64,000 nucleotides of DNA from Bradyrhizobium diazoefficiens (GTDB taxonomy: Bacteria > Pseudomonadota > Alphaproteobacteria > Rhizobiales > Xanthobacteraceae). Both the position numbers and the translations under genes were made by a program. Each line of letters opens with the position of its first letter. Position 1 is the stretch's first letter. The stretch is taken from positions 124,001 to 188,000 of the forward strand of contig NZ_JAFCKW010000004.1 of the NCBI RefSeq assembly GCF_018129965.1. The letters run 5' to 3'. The notes beneath the pieces were generated by a model. It saw only the letters and a program-made list of their open reading frames with translations, did no database searches and was not told the origin of the DNA. This document shows positions 7,869-16,325 of the stretch, piece by piece.

Positions 7869-9574
7869 TCGGCCGCTTCCTTGAACTCGTCAGGGAAATA
7901 TTTGATCACGGTGGCCAGCGGATTCGATGCCGCCTGTCCGAGCCCGCAGATCGAGGCATCGCGCATCGCCTGGCTCAATTCTTCCAGAAGAGCGCGGTTC
8001 CAGACCGGCTTCTGCATCAGCAGCGCCGCCTTCTGGGTTCCGACGCGGCACGGCGTGCACTGGCCGCAGCTCTCGTCCTCGAAGAATTTCATCAGGTTGA
8101 GCGCTGCTGCGCGCACGCTGTCCTTCTGCGACAGGATCACGACCGCCGCGGAACCGATGAAGCAGCCGTATTTTTCCAACGTGCCGAAATCGAGCGGGAT
8201 GTCGTCCATCGACGCCGGCAGGATGCCGCCGGACGCGCCGCCCGGAAGGTAAGCGTAGAACTGATGGCCGTCGGCCATGCCGCCGCAATATTCGTCGATC
8301 AGTTCGCGCACCGTGATGCCGGCAGGCGCCAGCTTCATGCCGGGATTCTTCACGCGCCCCGACACCGAGAAGCTGCGCAGGCCGTGGCGCTCGTGGCGGC
8401 CATGGCTGTTCCACCAGTCGGCGCCCTTCTCGACGATATCGCGCACCCACCACAACGTCTCGATGTTGTTGATCAGCGTCGGCAGACCGAACAGGCCGGC
8501 CTGGAACGGATAAGGCGGCTTGTGCCTGGGAAGGCCGCGCTTGCCCTCGATGCTTTCGAGCAGCGAGGATTCCTCGCCGCAGATATAGGCGCCGGCGCCG
8601 CGGCGCATGTGCAACGTCGGTCCGCCCGCGGGCAGCTTGGCGATCTCGCGCTCGAGGATCGCGCGCGCCGCGGGATATTCGTCGCGGATGTAGATGTAGA
8701 CGTCGGACGCCTCCACGACATGCGCGCCGATCAGGGTGCCTTCGAGGAAACGGTGCGGGTCGCTGTTGAGGTAGAGGCGATCCTTGAAGGTCCCCGGCTC
8801 GCCCTCGTCACCATTGACCGCCATCAGCCGCGGACCGGGTTCGCCGAGCACAGCGCGCCATTTGCGCCCCGTGGGAAAGCCTGCGCCGCCAAGACCGCGC
8901 AGGCTGGAGTCTTCGAGCGGCTTGAGAATCTCGTCCCGGGTGATCTCCCCGGAACGCAACCCCGTCAGCAGCTTGTATCCGCCGTCCTTTACATAGGCAT
9001 CGTAGTCGACATAAGCGGGAATATGCGCGTGGACGTCGCCGCGCCCTGCCGTGGCCATCACCTCGGCCGCCGTCGCCTCATGCACGAAATGGTGGCCGAC
9101 TTCCGCAACCGGAGCCGCGTCGCACAGCCCAACACAGGGGGCGCGGACCACGCGAATGCCGGGACCTGCGCTGTTCTGCAAATCCTGCAGCAATCGCTCG
9201 CCGCCCATCATCGCGCAGGTGAGGGAGTCGCAGACGCGGATGGTCAACGGCGGAATGTTTGGCTCGCCTTCCTTCACCACGTCGAAATGCGCATAGAAGG
9301 TCGCGGTCTCGAACACCTCGGCGAAGGCAAGCTTCATCTCGTCGGCGAGCGCGGCGAGATGCGCGGCCGAGATCTGGTGATACTTGTCCTGGATCAGGTG
9401 CAGATATTCGATCAGCAGATCACGCCGCCGCGGCTTGTCGCCGAGCAATTGCTCGATCTCGTGCGCGGCGGTCGGATCGACCTGCCGCCCCTTCGGGGTC
9501 GACTTCGCGCGCCGACGGCCTTCCCCCGGATGCTCGAATTCCCTGACCTTGTGAACGTCGTCGTTGCTGCTCAT
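7865..9574 (-). CDS. fdsB: Formate dehydrogenase fused gamma-beta subunit (NuoE-NuoF type)
   Basis: 569-aa fusion of two diaphorase modules that pass electrons from formate to NAD. After a basic linker, residues about 35-175 are a NuoE/FdsG-like thioredoxin-fold 2Fe-2S domain with C115, C120, C147 and C151. From about 190 on it is NuoF/FdsB-like, with the NADH/FMN glycine-rich motif SLRGLGGAGFPTGRKW (225-239) and a C-terminal 4Fe-4S cluster site (ESCGQCTPCRVG and SICGLG). In Cupriavidus and Rhodobacter these parts are separate FdsG and FdsB proteins. It is the first gene of the fds operon and overlaps fdsA by 4 nt. No FdsD delta subunit is visible after fdsA. Confidence 0.93.
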   Translation of the reverse strand: MSSNDDVHKVREFEHPGEGRRRAKSTPKGRQVDPTAAHEIEQLLGDKPRRRDLLIEYLHLIQDKYHQISAAHLAALADEMKLAFAEVFETATFYAHFDVVKEGEPNIPPLTIRVCDSLTCAMMGGERLLQDLQNSAGPGIRVVRAPCVGLCDAAPVAEVGHHFVHEATAAEVMATAGRGDVHAHIPAYVDYDAYVKDGGYKLLTGLRSGEITRDEILKPLEDSSLRGLGGAGFPTGRKWRAVLGEPGPRLMAVNGDEGEPGTFKDRLYLNSDPHRFLEGTLIGAHVVEASDVYIYIRDEYPAARAILEREIAKLPAGGPTLHMRRGAGAYICGEESSLLESIEGKRGLPRHKPPYPFQAGLFGLPTLINNIETLWWVRDIVEKGADWWNSHGRHERHGLRSFSVSGRVKNPGMKLAPAGITVRELIDEYCGGMADGHQFYAYLPGGASGGILPASMDDIPLDFGTLEKYGCFIGSAAVVILSQKDSVRAAALNLMKFFEDESCGQCTPCRVGTQKAALLMQKPVWNRALLEELSQAMRDASICGLGQAASNPLATVIKYFPDEFKEAAE

Positions 9575-9718
9575 GGAAACGTCGCGTTCTCCTCAAAACG
9601 AGCGATGCATCTCAGGCTGAAGCGGGATCGCGAATAGCCTGCATTTCCAGCTCCGATCGTCGGCAGAAGCCTCGCGCGCGACCCACGGATCAAGCCTCGA
9701 TCGATCCAACTCTAGTCT

Positions 9719-9730
9719 CTGGCATGCCAG
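9719..9730. promoter_or_regulatory. 12-bp palindrome upstream of the formate dehydrogenase operon
   Basis: CTGGCATGCCAG is a perfect palindrome about 145 bp upstream of the fdsB start, in a 249-bp intergenic stretch otherwise without genes. It may be a regulator site for the fds operon. On the + strand it also forms TGGCATG-N4-ATGCA, close to a sigma-54 -24/-12 element, but that orientation points away from fds and into the antisense of the next gene, so the operator reading is preferred. Confidence 0.35.
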
Positions 9731-9823
9731 ATGCAAGATAATTTAGAACGTCTCTATCGTGATTGAGGGGCAGGCAGCCGCCCTGCCATACCCCCTTACG
9801 CATACTGTTCGCGGAACTTCGTC

Positions 9824-10099
9824 TCAGGTCTTGCTCATGCAATCTTCGATATAGAACCAGCGGTCATCGCCGATGAGGCCCTTGGACTTCACCTCAGTGC
9901 GGCAGGCCTTCAGCTTCGGCTTGTTGGCGGACCACTTCGCCTTCATGTCCTTCAGCTTCTGCATGGTGAGCTTGAGCTTGCCGGGCTTGGCTTCGGTCGT
10001 TGCGGCAGGTGCCGGCGGTGTCGTCGCGGTCTGGGCGGAGGCGGCATGAAGGCCAGCGACGAGCAGCGCGGCCGCAAGGCAAATTCGGGCACGAAACAT
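9824..10099 (-). CDS. Small secreted PsiF-like protein
   Basis: 91-aa protein with a clear signal peptide (MFRARICLAAALLVAGLHAA, cleavage near ASA-Q), an Ala/Thr/Pro linker, a lysine-rich helix and a C-terminal KACRTEVKSKGLIGDDRWFY...DC segment. The last part resembles the repeat of PsiF-type proteins (KAC..EAKAKGL.GD.R..F...C). The two cysteines probably form a disulfide in the periplasm. Function unknown. It lies between the formate dehydrogenase operon and an oxalate/formate-type carrier, on the same strand as both. Confidence 0.75.
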   Translation of the reverse strand: MFRARICLAAALLVAGLHAASAQTATTPPAPAATTEAKPGKLKLTMQKLKDMKAKWSANKPKLKACRTEVKSKGLIGDDRWFYIEDCMSKT

Positions 10100-10147
10100 T
10101 GAAATTCCCCTAAGTCCTGTTCTTGATGATGTCCAAATGGCGACCGC

Positions 10148-10176
10148 CGCGGGACGCCTCTGCTGAGCATCCCGCG
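10148..10176. terminator. Hairpin between the OxlT-like gene and the PsiF-like gene
   Basis: CGCGGGA (10148-10154) pairs perfectly with TCCCGCG (10170-10176) around a 15-nt loop, starting 17 nt downstream of the carrier stop codon on the minus strand. No T-run follows, so it is not a classic intrinsic terminator. It may act as a 3'-end stabiliser or a weak terminator. Confidence 0.3.
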
Positions 10177-10192
10177 ACTGTCTCGATGGCGA

Positions 10193-11848
10193 TCAGAAGA
10201 TCTTGACCGCGCTCTCCAGCGTCTTCCAGACACCCCACAGCAGCGGAACGCCGACGAACGCCCAGAACAGTGCCGCCTTGGCATCAAGCCCGCCAAATCC
10301 GATGCCATAGGAGCCGTGAGGCCCAGCAGCCGCAGCGCTGGCACTCGCCGCCTGCAGCTTGGCGACGTCGGCATCCTTCATGTGCCACTTCGCATCGACA
10401 GGCTTGATCAAATAGTTGCAGATCAGGCCGGCGATCAGCATCGCGCACAGAATGTACATCGTGGTGTTGTAGAGTTGTTCGCGCGGCACGCCGGCCGCGA
10501 GCTGGAACTCGCGGATGTAATTCACCACCACCGGTCCGATGATGCCCGCGGTGGACCACGCCGTCAGCAGCCGTCCGTGGATGGCGCCGACGAACTGCGT
10601 GCCGAACATGTCGGCAAGATAGGCGGGCACGGTGGCGAAGCCACCGCCATACATCGACAGGATGATGCCAAAGCCGAGCACGAACAGGAGTTTCGAGCCC
10701 ATCGCCGCGAAGGTGGGCGCCAGCGCGTAGAGCACGATGCCGAGGATGAAGAAGGTGTAGTAGGTGTTCTTGCGCCCGATCTTGTCCGACAGCGAGGCCC
10801 AGACGAAGCGACCGCCGATGTTGAACAGCGACAGCAATCCGGCGAAGCCCGCCGCGATTCCGGCGATCTGCGCCTTCTGCGCGGCATCGAGCGCATTGAA
10901 GCCGACGTCCGGCAAGCCGATCAGCTTGCCACCGAAGATCTCCTGCAGCATCGGCGAGGCCATGCCGATCACACCGATACCCGCCGAGACATTCAGGCAG
11001 AGCACCCACCAGATCAGCCAGAACTGCGGCGTCTTGTGTGCGTCGTTGAGATGGACGTTGTTCTTCGAGATCATCGCGTTGGCCTTGGACGGAGGGGTCC
11101 ATCCCTCGGGCTGCCAGCCGGGCGGCGGCAGGCGATAGCGGAACGCGCCGATCATCATGAACACGAAATAGATCACGCCCATCGCGACGAAGGTCTCCCA
11201 GACGCCGACCGAGGTCGGGGTCTTGAAGGAGTTCATCAACAGGTTCGCCAGCGGCGCACCGATCATGGCGCCGCCGCCGAAGCCCATGATGGCCATGCCG
11301 GTCGCCATGCCGCGGCGGTCAGGGAACCATTTCACCAGCGTCGACACCGGCGAGATGTAGCCGAGACCGAGACCGATGCCGCCGATCACGCCCGACCCGA
11401 GCCACAACAGCCAGAGCTGATGGGTGTAGACCCCGATCGCGCCGAGGAAGAGACCGCCGCACCAGCACAGCGCCGAGACGAAGCCGGCCTTGCGCGGACC
11501 GACGCGTTCCAGCCAGCCGCCCCAGACCGCGGCCGCGATACCGAGCAGCACGAAGAACAGCGTGTACATCCAGCCCATGCTGGCGACCTTCCAGTCGCAG
11601 CTGGTCGTGAACAACTCCTGCAGCAGCGACATATCCGGACAGACCTTCGGCGCAGTCAACCCGACCGCGCGCGACAGCGGCAGCCAAAACACCGAGAATC
11701 CATAGGCCATGCCGATGCAGAGATGGATGCACAGCGCCGCCGGCGGCACCAGCCAGCGATTGAAGCCGGCGGTCGCGATCGTCCGCTCGCGATCAAGAAA
11801 ACCTGCGCCAGCACCCGAAGGTGCTCCAACGCTCGCAATTGTAGCCAT
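10193..11848 (-). CDS. OxlT-type MFS carrier (oxalate/formate antiporter family) with fused small-subunit-like tail
   Basis: 551-aa inner-membrane transporter with about 12 hydrophobic segments and MFS loop motifs such as SLSDKIGRKNTYY. Sequence character (GMAYGFSVFWLPLSR, WFPDRRGMATGMAIMGFGGGAMIG) matches the oxalate:formate antiporter family, which exchanges dicarboxylates with formate or moves them with protons. The last part, after a disordered Ala-rich stretch, adds a hydrophobic helix ALFWAFVGVPLLWGVWKTLE that resembles the separate MFS small subunit found beside related carriers. A strong Shine-Dalgarno (GGGGAGGA) precedes the ATG. Its place next to formate dehydrogenase supports oxalate or formate as cargo, but no oxalyl-CoA enzymes are in the window. 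Confidence 0.85.
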   Translation of the reverse strand: MATIASVGAPSGAGAGFLDRERTIATAGFNRWLVPPAALCIHLCIGMAYGFSVFWLPLSRAVGLTAPKVCPDMSLLQELFTTSCDWKVASMGWMYTLFFVLLGIAAAVWGGWLERVGPRKAGFVSALCWCGGLFLGAIGVYTHQLWLLWLGSGVIGGIGLGLGYISPVSTLVKWFPDRRGMATGMAIMGFGGGAMIGAPLANLLMNSFKTPTSVGVWETFVAMGVIYFVFMMIGAFRYRLPPPGWQPEGWTPPSKANAMISKNNVHLNDAHKTPQFWLIWWVLCLNVSAGIGVIGMASPMLQEIFGGKLIGLPDVGFNALDAAQKAQIAGIAAGFAGLLSLFNIGGRFVWASLSDKIGRKNTYYTFFILGIVLYALAPTFAAMGSKLLFVLGFGIILSMYGGGFATVPAYLADMFGTQFVGAIHGRLLTAWSTAGIIGPVVVNYIREFQLAAGVPREQLYNTTMYILCAMLIAGLICNYLIKPVDAKWHMKDADVAKLQAASASAAAAGPHGSYGIGFGGLDAKAALFWAFVGVPLLWGVWKTLESAVKIF

Positions 11849-12167
11849 GCATTCCTCCCCTGCAGCCGCCCTTCAGAGCAGCCTGCCGCTAGGATCCTGG
11901 TCCTCAGCCCGTTGCGGTGCAGCTGTTGTCCCTGCTGCTCCGCACGATCCACCCGACGCGCGCCAGGATCATCACGCGCGTCTGAAACGCCAACCCCTTT
12001 AACGGGGCTATATGCCCGATACGACGTGCAGGCTTCGTGCGTGGCCCCGTTGATCCGCGTACCGCAGACAAGACTCAGCCTCCGCACCTGCACGGAGAGA
12101 GCCAATTTGGGCAGAAGCCAGGATCGATGTCGATAGACAAAAGGTCGGTATTAACGCGGTCACGCAC
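11849..12167. other. Intergenic region, 319 bp, no gene seen
   Basis: Lies between the start of the OxlT-type gene and the stop of tusA. It holds the carrier's Shine-Dalgarno and presumably its promoter. I see no open reading frame with good codon character and no convincing terminator. A short CCCC-TTTAA-CGGGG inverted repeat lies near 12000. Confidence 0.5.
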
Positions 12168-12431
12168 CTAGGAGCGCAGCGCAGCATTTACGCTGCCTAT
12201 CGTACCATTCGTCTTTTCTATCAAGAACACGATTCGCGCGTCGTTGCGCTCGGTGATCTCCACCGTGTCGCCCGTTTCGCGGATCAGATTCGGAATGTCA
12301 ATCACCGACAAAGGATCGGTGCAGTACACCTCGAGCTGATCGCCGGGTTGCAGTGGCTTCAATGCCTTGCGTGTTTTAAGGGCAGGCAACGGGCATTTGA
12401 GCCCGGTGAGGTCGAGCGTCGTTCTGGTCAT
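12168..12431 (-). CDS. TusA/SirA-family sulfur carrier
   Basis: 87-aa single-domain protein from the ATG at 12431. It has the family motif LDLTGLKCPLPALKTRKAL with the persulfide-carrying Cys13 in a CPxP context, followed by the usual alpha/beta sandwich (LEVYCTDPLSVIDIPNL...). TusA proteins relay sulfur from cysteine desulfurases and have been linked to molybdenum cofactor maturation. Here it follows moeA by 44 nt and lies 2 kb from fdhD, a sulfurtransferase that needs a sulfur donor, so a role in activating formate dehydrogenase is a reasonable inference. Confidence 0.85.
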   Translation of the reverse strand: MTRTTLDLTGLKCPLPALKTRKALKPLQPGDQLEVYCTDPLSVIDIPNLIRETGDTVEITERNDARIVFLIEKTNGTIGSVNAALRS

Positions 12432-12475
12432 GGGCGCAACATGGCGGGCTGGATCGATGGCGTCAACGCGGGCGC

Positions 12476-13732
12476 TCAGAGCAAATCCGCATAGGACAGG
12501 AAACCTACTCTGTGTCCCGGCTCGACACGCGTGATGTCCTCGCCGAGTTCGACGAGGCCATCGGTCTCGACCAGCGACGACAGCAGCCCGGCGCCTTCGC
12601 GCGGGAACTTGACCGCCTCCAGCGTTCCGTCCTGCCCGCGCCGCAACGACGCGCGAACATATTCGCGGCGGCCGATCTTCTTGGTGTAGGCGAACGCCGC
12701 GCGCACCGGGATCGGCAACAGCGGCTCGGGCAGAGCGCCCGCAAGCGCCAGAACGGTCGGCCGCACCACGTGGACGAAGGTGACGAAGCTCGCGACGGGA
12801 TTGCCGGGCAGGCCGATCAGCGGCGTGCCGCCGATGACGCCCATCGCGACGGGGCGGCCGGGCTTGATCGCCATCCGCCACAGCACGAGCGAGCCGATGC
12901 TCTCCACCGCGGCCTTGACGTGGTCCTCCTCACCGGTCGAGACGCCACCGGTGGTGAGGATCAGGTCATGCCTGCCGGCGACCTGCTTCAGGCTGTCCGC
13001 AAGCGACGTCCGTTCGTCGCGCAGGATACCGAGATCGCTGACCTCGCAGCCAAGCCGGCGCAGCATCGCCATCAGCATGAAGCGGTTGGAGTCGAACAGT
13101 TGCGAGGCCGCGCGCGGCTCGCCGGGCGAGGCCAGTTCGTCGCCGGTCGAGAACACCGCGACGCGAATGCGCCTGACGACGTCGACCTTGGTCAGGCCGA
13201 ACGCCGCGGCAACCGCGACATGCTGCGGCCGCAGCCGCTGGCCCGCGCGCAGCGCGATATGTCCCTCGGCAATGTCCTCACCTGCGGGACGGACGTTCGC
13301 ACCAGGTTTCAGCCCCGGCGGCAGCACGATCCTGCCGGCCGCATCGATGCGGACATCCTCCTGCATGAAGACGGTCCCGGCCTCCGGCGGCATCGGCGCA
13401 CCCGTAAAAATGCGAGCGGTGTGACCCGGCTTGATCGGCACTTGCGCAAGGGCCCCGGCCTGAATGCGGCCGTCGAGCGGCAGCGCTTGCTCCTCTGCTT
13501 GCGGAATGTCGGCGTTGCGCACGGCGTAGCCGTCCACGGCCGAATTGGTGAACGGCGGCAGCGGCAGCGGCGCCGCGATATTGCGCGCCAGCACGCGCCC
13601 GTCGGAATCGACCAGCGCCACGGTCTCGAGATCGGCAATCGCGTTGACACGCGTCGTGATCAGGCCAACGGCCTCGTCGACAGACATCATCGGTCCGCCG
13701 AAGGCAAAGCAATCGTCCGACAATTGCGCCAT
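12476..13732 (-). CDS. moeA: Molybdopterin molybdenumtransferase MoeA
   Basis: 418-aa MoeA that inserts molybdate into adenylated molybdopterin. The typical MoeA N-terminal segment PLPPFTNSAVDGYAVRNADI, the RIFTGAPMP motif, the central TTGGVSTGEEDHV MPT-binding motif and PGRPVAMG followed by GLPGNPVASFVTF are all present. The length is that of standard MoeA (about 400-420 aa). It lies 9 nt downstream of mobB and 44 nt upstream of tusA on the same strand, so mobB-moeA-tusA is likely an operon. Two more MoeA-like genes follow at 16-19 kb; this is the most canonical and probably the housekeeping copy. Confidence 0.95.
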   Translation of the reverse strand: MAQLSDDCFAFGGPMMSVDEAVGLITTRVNAIADLETVALVDSDGRVLARNIAAPLPLPPFTNSAVDGYAVRNADIPQAEEQALPLDGRIQAGALAQVPIKPGHTARIFTGAPMPPEAGTVFMQEDVRIDAAGRIVLPPGLKPGANVRPAGEDIAEGHIALRAGQRLRPQHVAVAAAFGLTKVDVVRRIRVAVFSTGDELASPGEPRAASQLFDSNRFMLMAMLRRLGCEVSDLGILRDERTSLADSLKQVAGRHDLILTTGGVSTGEEDHVKAAVESIGSLVLWRMAIKPGRPVAMGVIGGTPLIGLPGNPVASFVTFVHVVRPTVLALAGALPEPLLPIPVRAAFAYTKKIGRREYVRASLRRGQDGTLEAVKFPREGAGLLSSLVETDGLVELGEDITRVEPGHRVGFLSYADLL

Positions 13733-13741
13733 GGTGCCTCG

Positions 13742-14269
13742 TCAGCGTAATGCGTTGCTTTTCGCGACCGCTTCCTCGACCGGCATCGCCGCGCGAAGCA
13801 GAAGTGCCGCGGCCGCTTCGATATCATCGAGATGGACGGTCGGCAGCCGCGTTTCAATGGCGGTATCAGTCGCGATCCCGGCAATTCCGGGATCGTCGGG
13901 GAACAGCAAAGGCTTGTCGTTGGCGGCGCGATGCACCTCGATCTTGCGATGCGGCTCGCGTTTGAAGCCCTCGACCACGACGAGATCCACGGCGGACAGT
14001 TTGCTGAGGAGCTCCGGCAGCCGCGGCTCCGCCGCGCCGCGCAATTCGTGCATCAGGGCCCAGCGGTTTGACGAAGCGACCAGCACCTCGGCTGCGCCCG
14101 CCTCGCGATGCCGCCAGGAATCCTTGCCGGGCACGTCGACGTCGAACTGGTGATGCGCATGCTTGATGACGGAGACGCGCAGGCCTTGCGCGTTGAAAAG
14201 AGGGATCAGCCGCGTCAACAGCGTGGTCTTGCCCGCACCGCTCCAGCCTGCAAGGCCGATGACTTTCAT
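13742..14269 (-). CDS. mobB: Molybdopterin-guanine dinucleotide biosynthesis protein MobB
   Basis: 175-aa GTP-binding accessory protein for MGD synthesis. The P-loop GWSGAGKTT is at residues 8-16, followed by SVIKHAHHQFDVDVPGKDSW, the characteristic MobB His-rich region, and then VVVEGFKREP. It helps MobA deliver or form bis-MGD for enzymes such as formate dehydrogenase. It is first in the mobB-moeA-tusA group and divergent from fdhD, with a palindromic repeat in between. Confidence 0.93.
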   Translation of the reverse strand: MKVIGLAGWSGAGKTTLLTRLIPLFNAQGLRVSVIKHAHHQFDVDVPGKDSWRHREAGAAEVLVASSNRWALMHELRGAAEPRLPELLSKLSAVDLVVVEGFKREPHRKIEVHRAANDKPLLFPDDPGIAGIATDTAIETRLPTVHLDDIEAAAALLLRAAMPVEEAVAKSNALR

Positions 14270-14325
14270 TCCAGGTCTCTCTTCTGCAACCGGCGCTCTC
14301 CGGTGGAACCATCGCCCCTTCCCCC

Positions 14326-14405
14326 GTCATTGCGAGCAGAGCGAAGCAATCCAGCGTGTCTCTGCCGATGCATTTCTGGATTGCTTCGCTACGCTCGCAA
14401 AGGCG
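14326..14405. repeat. Intergenic palindromic repeat element, type B
   Basis: About 80 bp in the mobB-fdhD divergent region. It contains a perfect 15-bp inverted repeat, AGCGAAGCAATCCAG (14340-14354) and CTGGATTGCTTCGCT (14376-14390), plus the outer pair TTGCGAGC (14330-14337) and GCTCGCAA (14393-14400). The left end is GTCATTGCGAGC, but the right end reads GCTCGCAAAGGC where an intact copy would have ATGAC, so it seems partly decayed. This sequence type is a common dispersed element in Bradyrhizobium-like genomes. Confidence 0.65.
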
Positions 14406-14478
14406 AGAAGAGGCATTTTCGCTTCCCCCCGGCATGCTTATATCGGCTTGACCGAAATGTCATGCTAACGTCGCGACC

Positions 14479-15369
14479 ATGATGAAGATCGACAAAGCTC
14501 CGGCGCCCCTGATCCTCCCGCATCCCGACGATCCGCGCTTGACCCAGCGCGTGACCGGAACCGACCAGTCCGGCGCCAGGGTCGAGATCAAGGTGCCGAT
14601 GGAGCGGCCGCTGACGCTCTACCTGAACGCCCAGGAAATCGTCACCATGATGACGATCGGCGACTATCCGGAATATCTGGCGCTCGGCTATCTGCTGAAC
14701 CAGAACATGCTGAAGTACAATGACGCGGTCACCGAAGTCGAATACGACGACGATCTCCAGGTGGTGGTGGTGCGCACCGAGCACCACACCAATTTCGAAG
14801 CCAAGCTCAAGAAGCGCACGCAGACCTCGGGCTGCGCGCAGGGCACCGCCTTCGGCGACCTGTTGGAGGCGGTCGAGAGCGTCGCGCTGCCGAAGGCGGA
14901 GCTGCGCACCTCCTGGCTCTATCAGATGACGCAGACCATCAATACCATGCCGTCGCTCTATCTGGAGGCCGGCGCGATCCACGGCTGTGTGCTGTGCAAG
15001 GAAGGCGAACCGCTCTGCTACACCGAGGATGTGGGCCGGCACAACGCCGTCGACAAGATCGCGGGCTGGATGTACCGCCACGGCGTCGATCCCGGCGACA
15101 AGATCCTCTACACCACGGGGCGACTGACCTCCGAGATGGTGATCAAGACGGTGCGCATGGGCATTCCGATCCTGTTGTCGCGCTCAGGCTTCACCGCCTG
15201 GGGCGTCGACCTCGCGCGGCAGGTCGGCCTGACATTGGTCGGCCGCGCGCGCGGCAAGCGCTTCATCGCACTCGCCGGCGAGGAACGTATCGTCTACGAC
15301 CAGAACCTCGCTTACGTCGAGGAAGAGTCGGCCAAGCACAAGCGCAAGGGTGAAGGTGGTGACGACTAG
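14479..15369 (+). CDS. fdhD: Formate dehydrogenase accessory sulfurtransferase FdhD
   Basis: 296-aa FdhD, needed to sulfurate the Mo centre of formate dehydrogenase. Family motifs are [29 protein letters not shown] near the N-terminus, [17 protein letters not shown] (181-197) and [14 protein letters not shown]. The usual sulfur-carrying CxxC loop is replaced by SGCAQGT, leaving a single cysteine (C119). A separate cluster C170, C173, C180 ([12 protein letters not shown]) lies before the EDVGRHN motif. Its 3' end overlaps mobA by 20 nt, so the two are co-translated. Confidence 0.93.
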   Translation: MMKIDKAPAPLILPHPDDPRLTQRVTGTDQSGARVEIKVPMERPLTLYLNAQEIVTMMTIGDYPEYLALGYLLNQNMLKYNDAVTEVEYDDDLQVVVVRTEHHTNFEAKLKKRTQTSGCAQGTAFGDLLEAVESVALPKAELRTSWLYQMTQTINTMPSLYLEAGAIHGCVLCKEGEPLCYTEDVGRHNAVDKIAGWMYRHGVDPGDKILYTTGRLTSEMVIKTVRMGIPILLSRSGFTAWGVDLARQVGLTLVGRARGKRFIALAGEERIVYDQNLAYVEEESAKHKRKGEGGDD

Positions 15370-16009
15370 CATTCCGGCCACGAGCATTCCATCAACTCTT
15401 GGCGTGCTGCTCGCCGGTGGTCTGGCGCGGCGCATGGGCGGGGGCGACAAGCCGATGCGCACGATCGGCGGCCGCACCATCCTGGAGCGTGTGATCGCGC
15501 GACTGTCGCCCCAGTGCAGCGGATTGATCCTCAACGCCAACGGCGATCCTTCGCGTTTCGCCACGTTCGGTTTGAAGGTCATCGCCGACGACGTCCCCGG
15601 CTTTCCCGGCCCGCTCGCCGGCATCCTGGCCGCGCTCGACTGGACCGCGGCGAACCGGCCCGAGGTCGCATGGGTGCTCAGCGCCGCCGGCGACTGCCCG
15701 TTCCTGCCGCGCGACCTCGTCGCGCGTCTGCACGAGGCGCGCGAGCGGGAGAACGCGCAGCTTGCCGTCGCAGCATCCGGCGACCAGATCCATCCGGTGA
15801 TCGGGCTGTGGCGCGTTGATCTGCGCGAGCAGCTCCGCCACGCGCTGGTGGTCGAGGACATCCGCAAGATCGACCGCTGGACCGCGCGCTACAAGCTTGC
15901 GACGGTGACGTGGCCGACCGAGCCGCTCGACCCGTTCTTCAATGCCAATACCGTGGAGGACATCGCGGAAGCCGAGCGGCTGGCGACGCTGGATGCAGTT
16001 TCGGGCTGA
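15350..16009 (+). CDS. mobA: Molybdenum cofactor guanylyltransferase MobA
   Basis: 219-aa nucleotidyltransferase that attaches GMP to Mo-molybdopterin to give MGD. The nucleotide-binding signature [17 protein letters not shown] occupies residues 18-34, followed by the Mg-binding region around [17 protein letters not shown] and HPVIGLW. It starts with GTG inside the last codons of fdhD (20-nt overlap), which couples its translation to fdhD. Other in-frame GTGs a few codons later are possible starts. Confidence 0.93.
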   Translation: MKVVTTSIPATSIPSTLGVLLAGGLARRMGGGDKPMRTIGGRTILERVIARLSPQCSGLILNANGDPSRFATFGLKVIADDVPGFPGPLAGILAALDWTAANRPEVAWVLSAAGDCPFLPRDLVARLHEARERENAQLAVAASGDQIHPVIGLWRVDLREQLRHALVVEDIRKIDRWTARYKLATVTWPTEPLDPFFNANTVEDIAEAERLATLDAVSG

Positions 16010-16100
16010 GTTGGAGGCGCGGCAGACCGGATCGGAAGCGCTGCAGTTCGATTGAACCGCCGGACGGTAACGAGCGACTACTCGGACGCACCGCCCGGGC

Positions 16101-16325
16101 ATGTCAGGCATGAGCGATCTTCTCCCCGGAATGTTGGACTTACTTCTGCGTAGTTTTTACGCCGCGCTCGAAGTCTGGATCACGATCGATCGCCTGAAGC
16201 GCGCCGCGCGGCTCGTCACCGGCAGCGATCAGCTCGTCGAGGTCCCGCCGGATCCAAGGCCGCTGCCGCTTGCAGCGCAGCGGGCACTCGCGGAGGCCGA
16301 ATCGCGAAAGGCAGCGCTGGACTAG
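16101..16325 (+). CDS. Small hypothetical protein
   Basis: 74-aa ORF with codon use like its neighbours. It begins with a hydrophobic, possibly membrane-associated helix (LLPGMLDLLLRSFYAALEVW), then a basic segment RLKRAARL and an Ala/Glu-rich C-terminal helix. The second Met (codon 4) is an alternative start. It lies 91 nt after mobA and its stop overlaps the stop of the converging MoeA-PBP gene. It does not look like the FdsD delta subunit. Function unknown. Confidence 0.5.
   Translation: MSGMSDLLPGMLDLLLRSFYAALEVWITIDRLKRAARLVTGSDQLVEVPPDPRPLPLAAQRALAEAESRKAALD

Noticed and set aside
5397..8252. 951-codon open frame on the + strand opposite the formate dehydrogenase genes
   Set aside because: It is antisense to fdsA and fdsB, rich in Arg/His/Gly/Asp with no domain, as expected for the complement of a high-GC gene with strong third-position bias.
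10316..12136. 606-codon + strand frame opposite the OxlT-type gene
   Set aside because: Antisense shadow; the complement encodes a transporter with clear MFS motifs and a good ribosome site.
16101..16325. Small gene after mobA as the missing FdsD delta subunit
   Set aside because: The sequence has a hydrophobic helix and an Ala-rich tail and lacks the features I expect of FdsD proteins.
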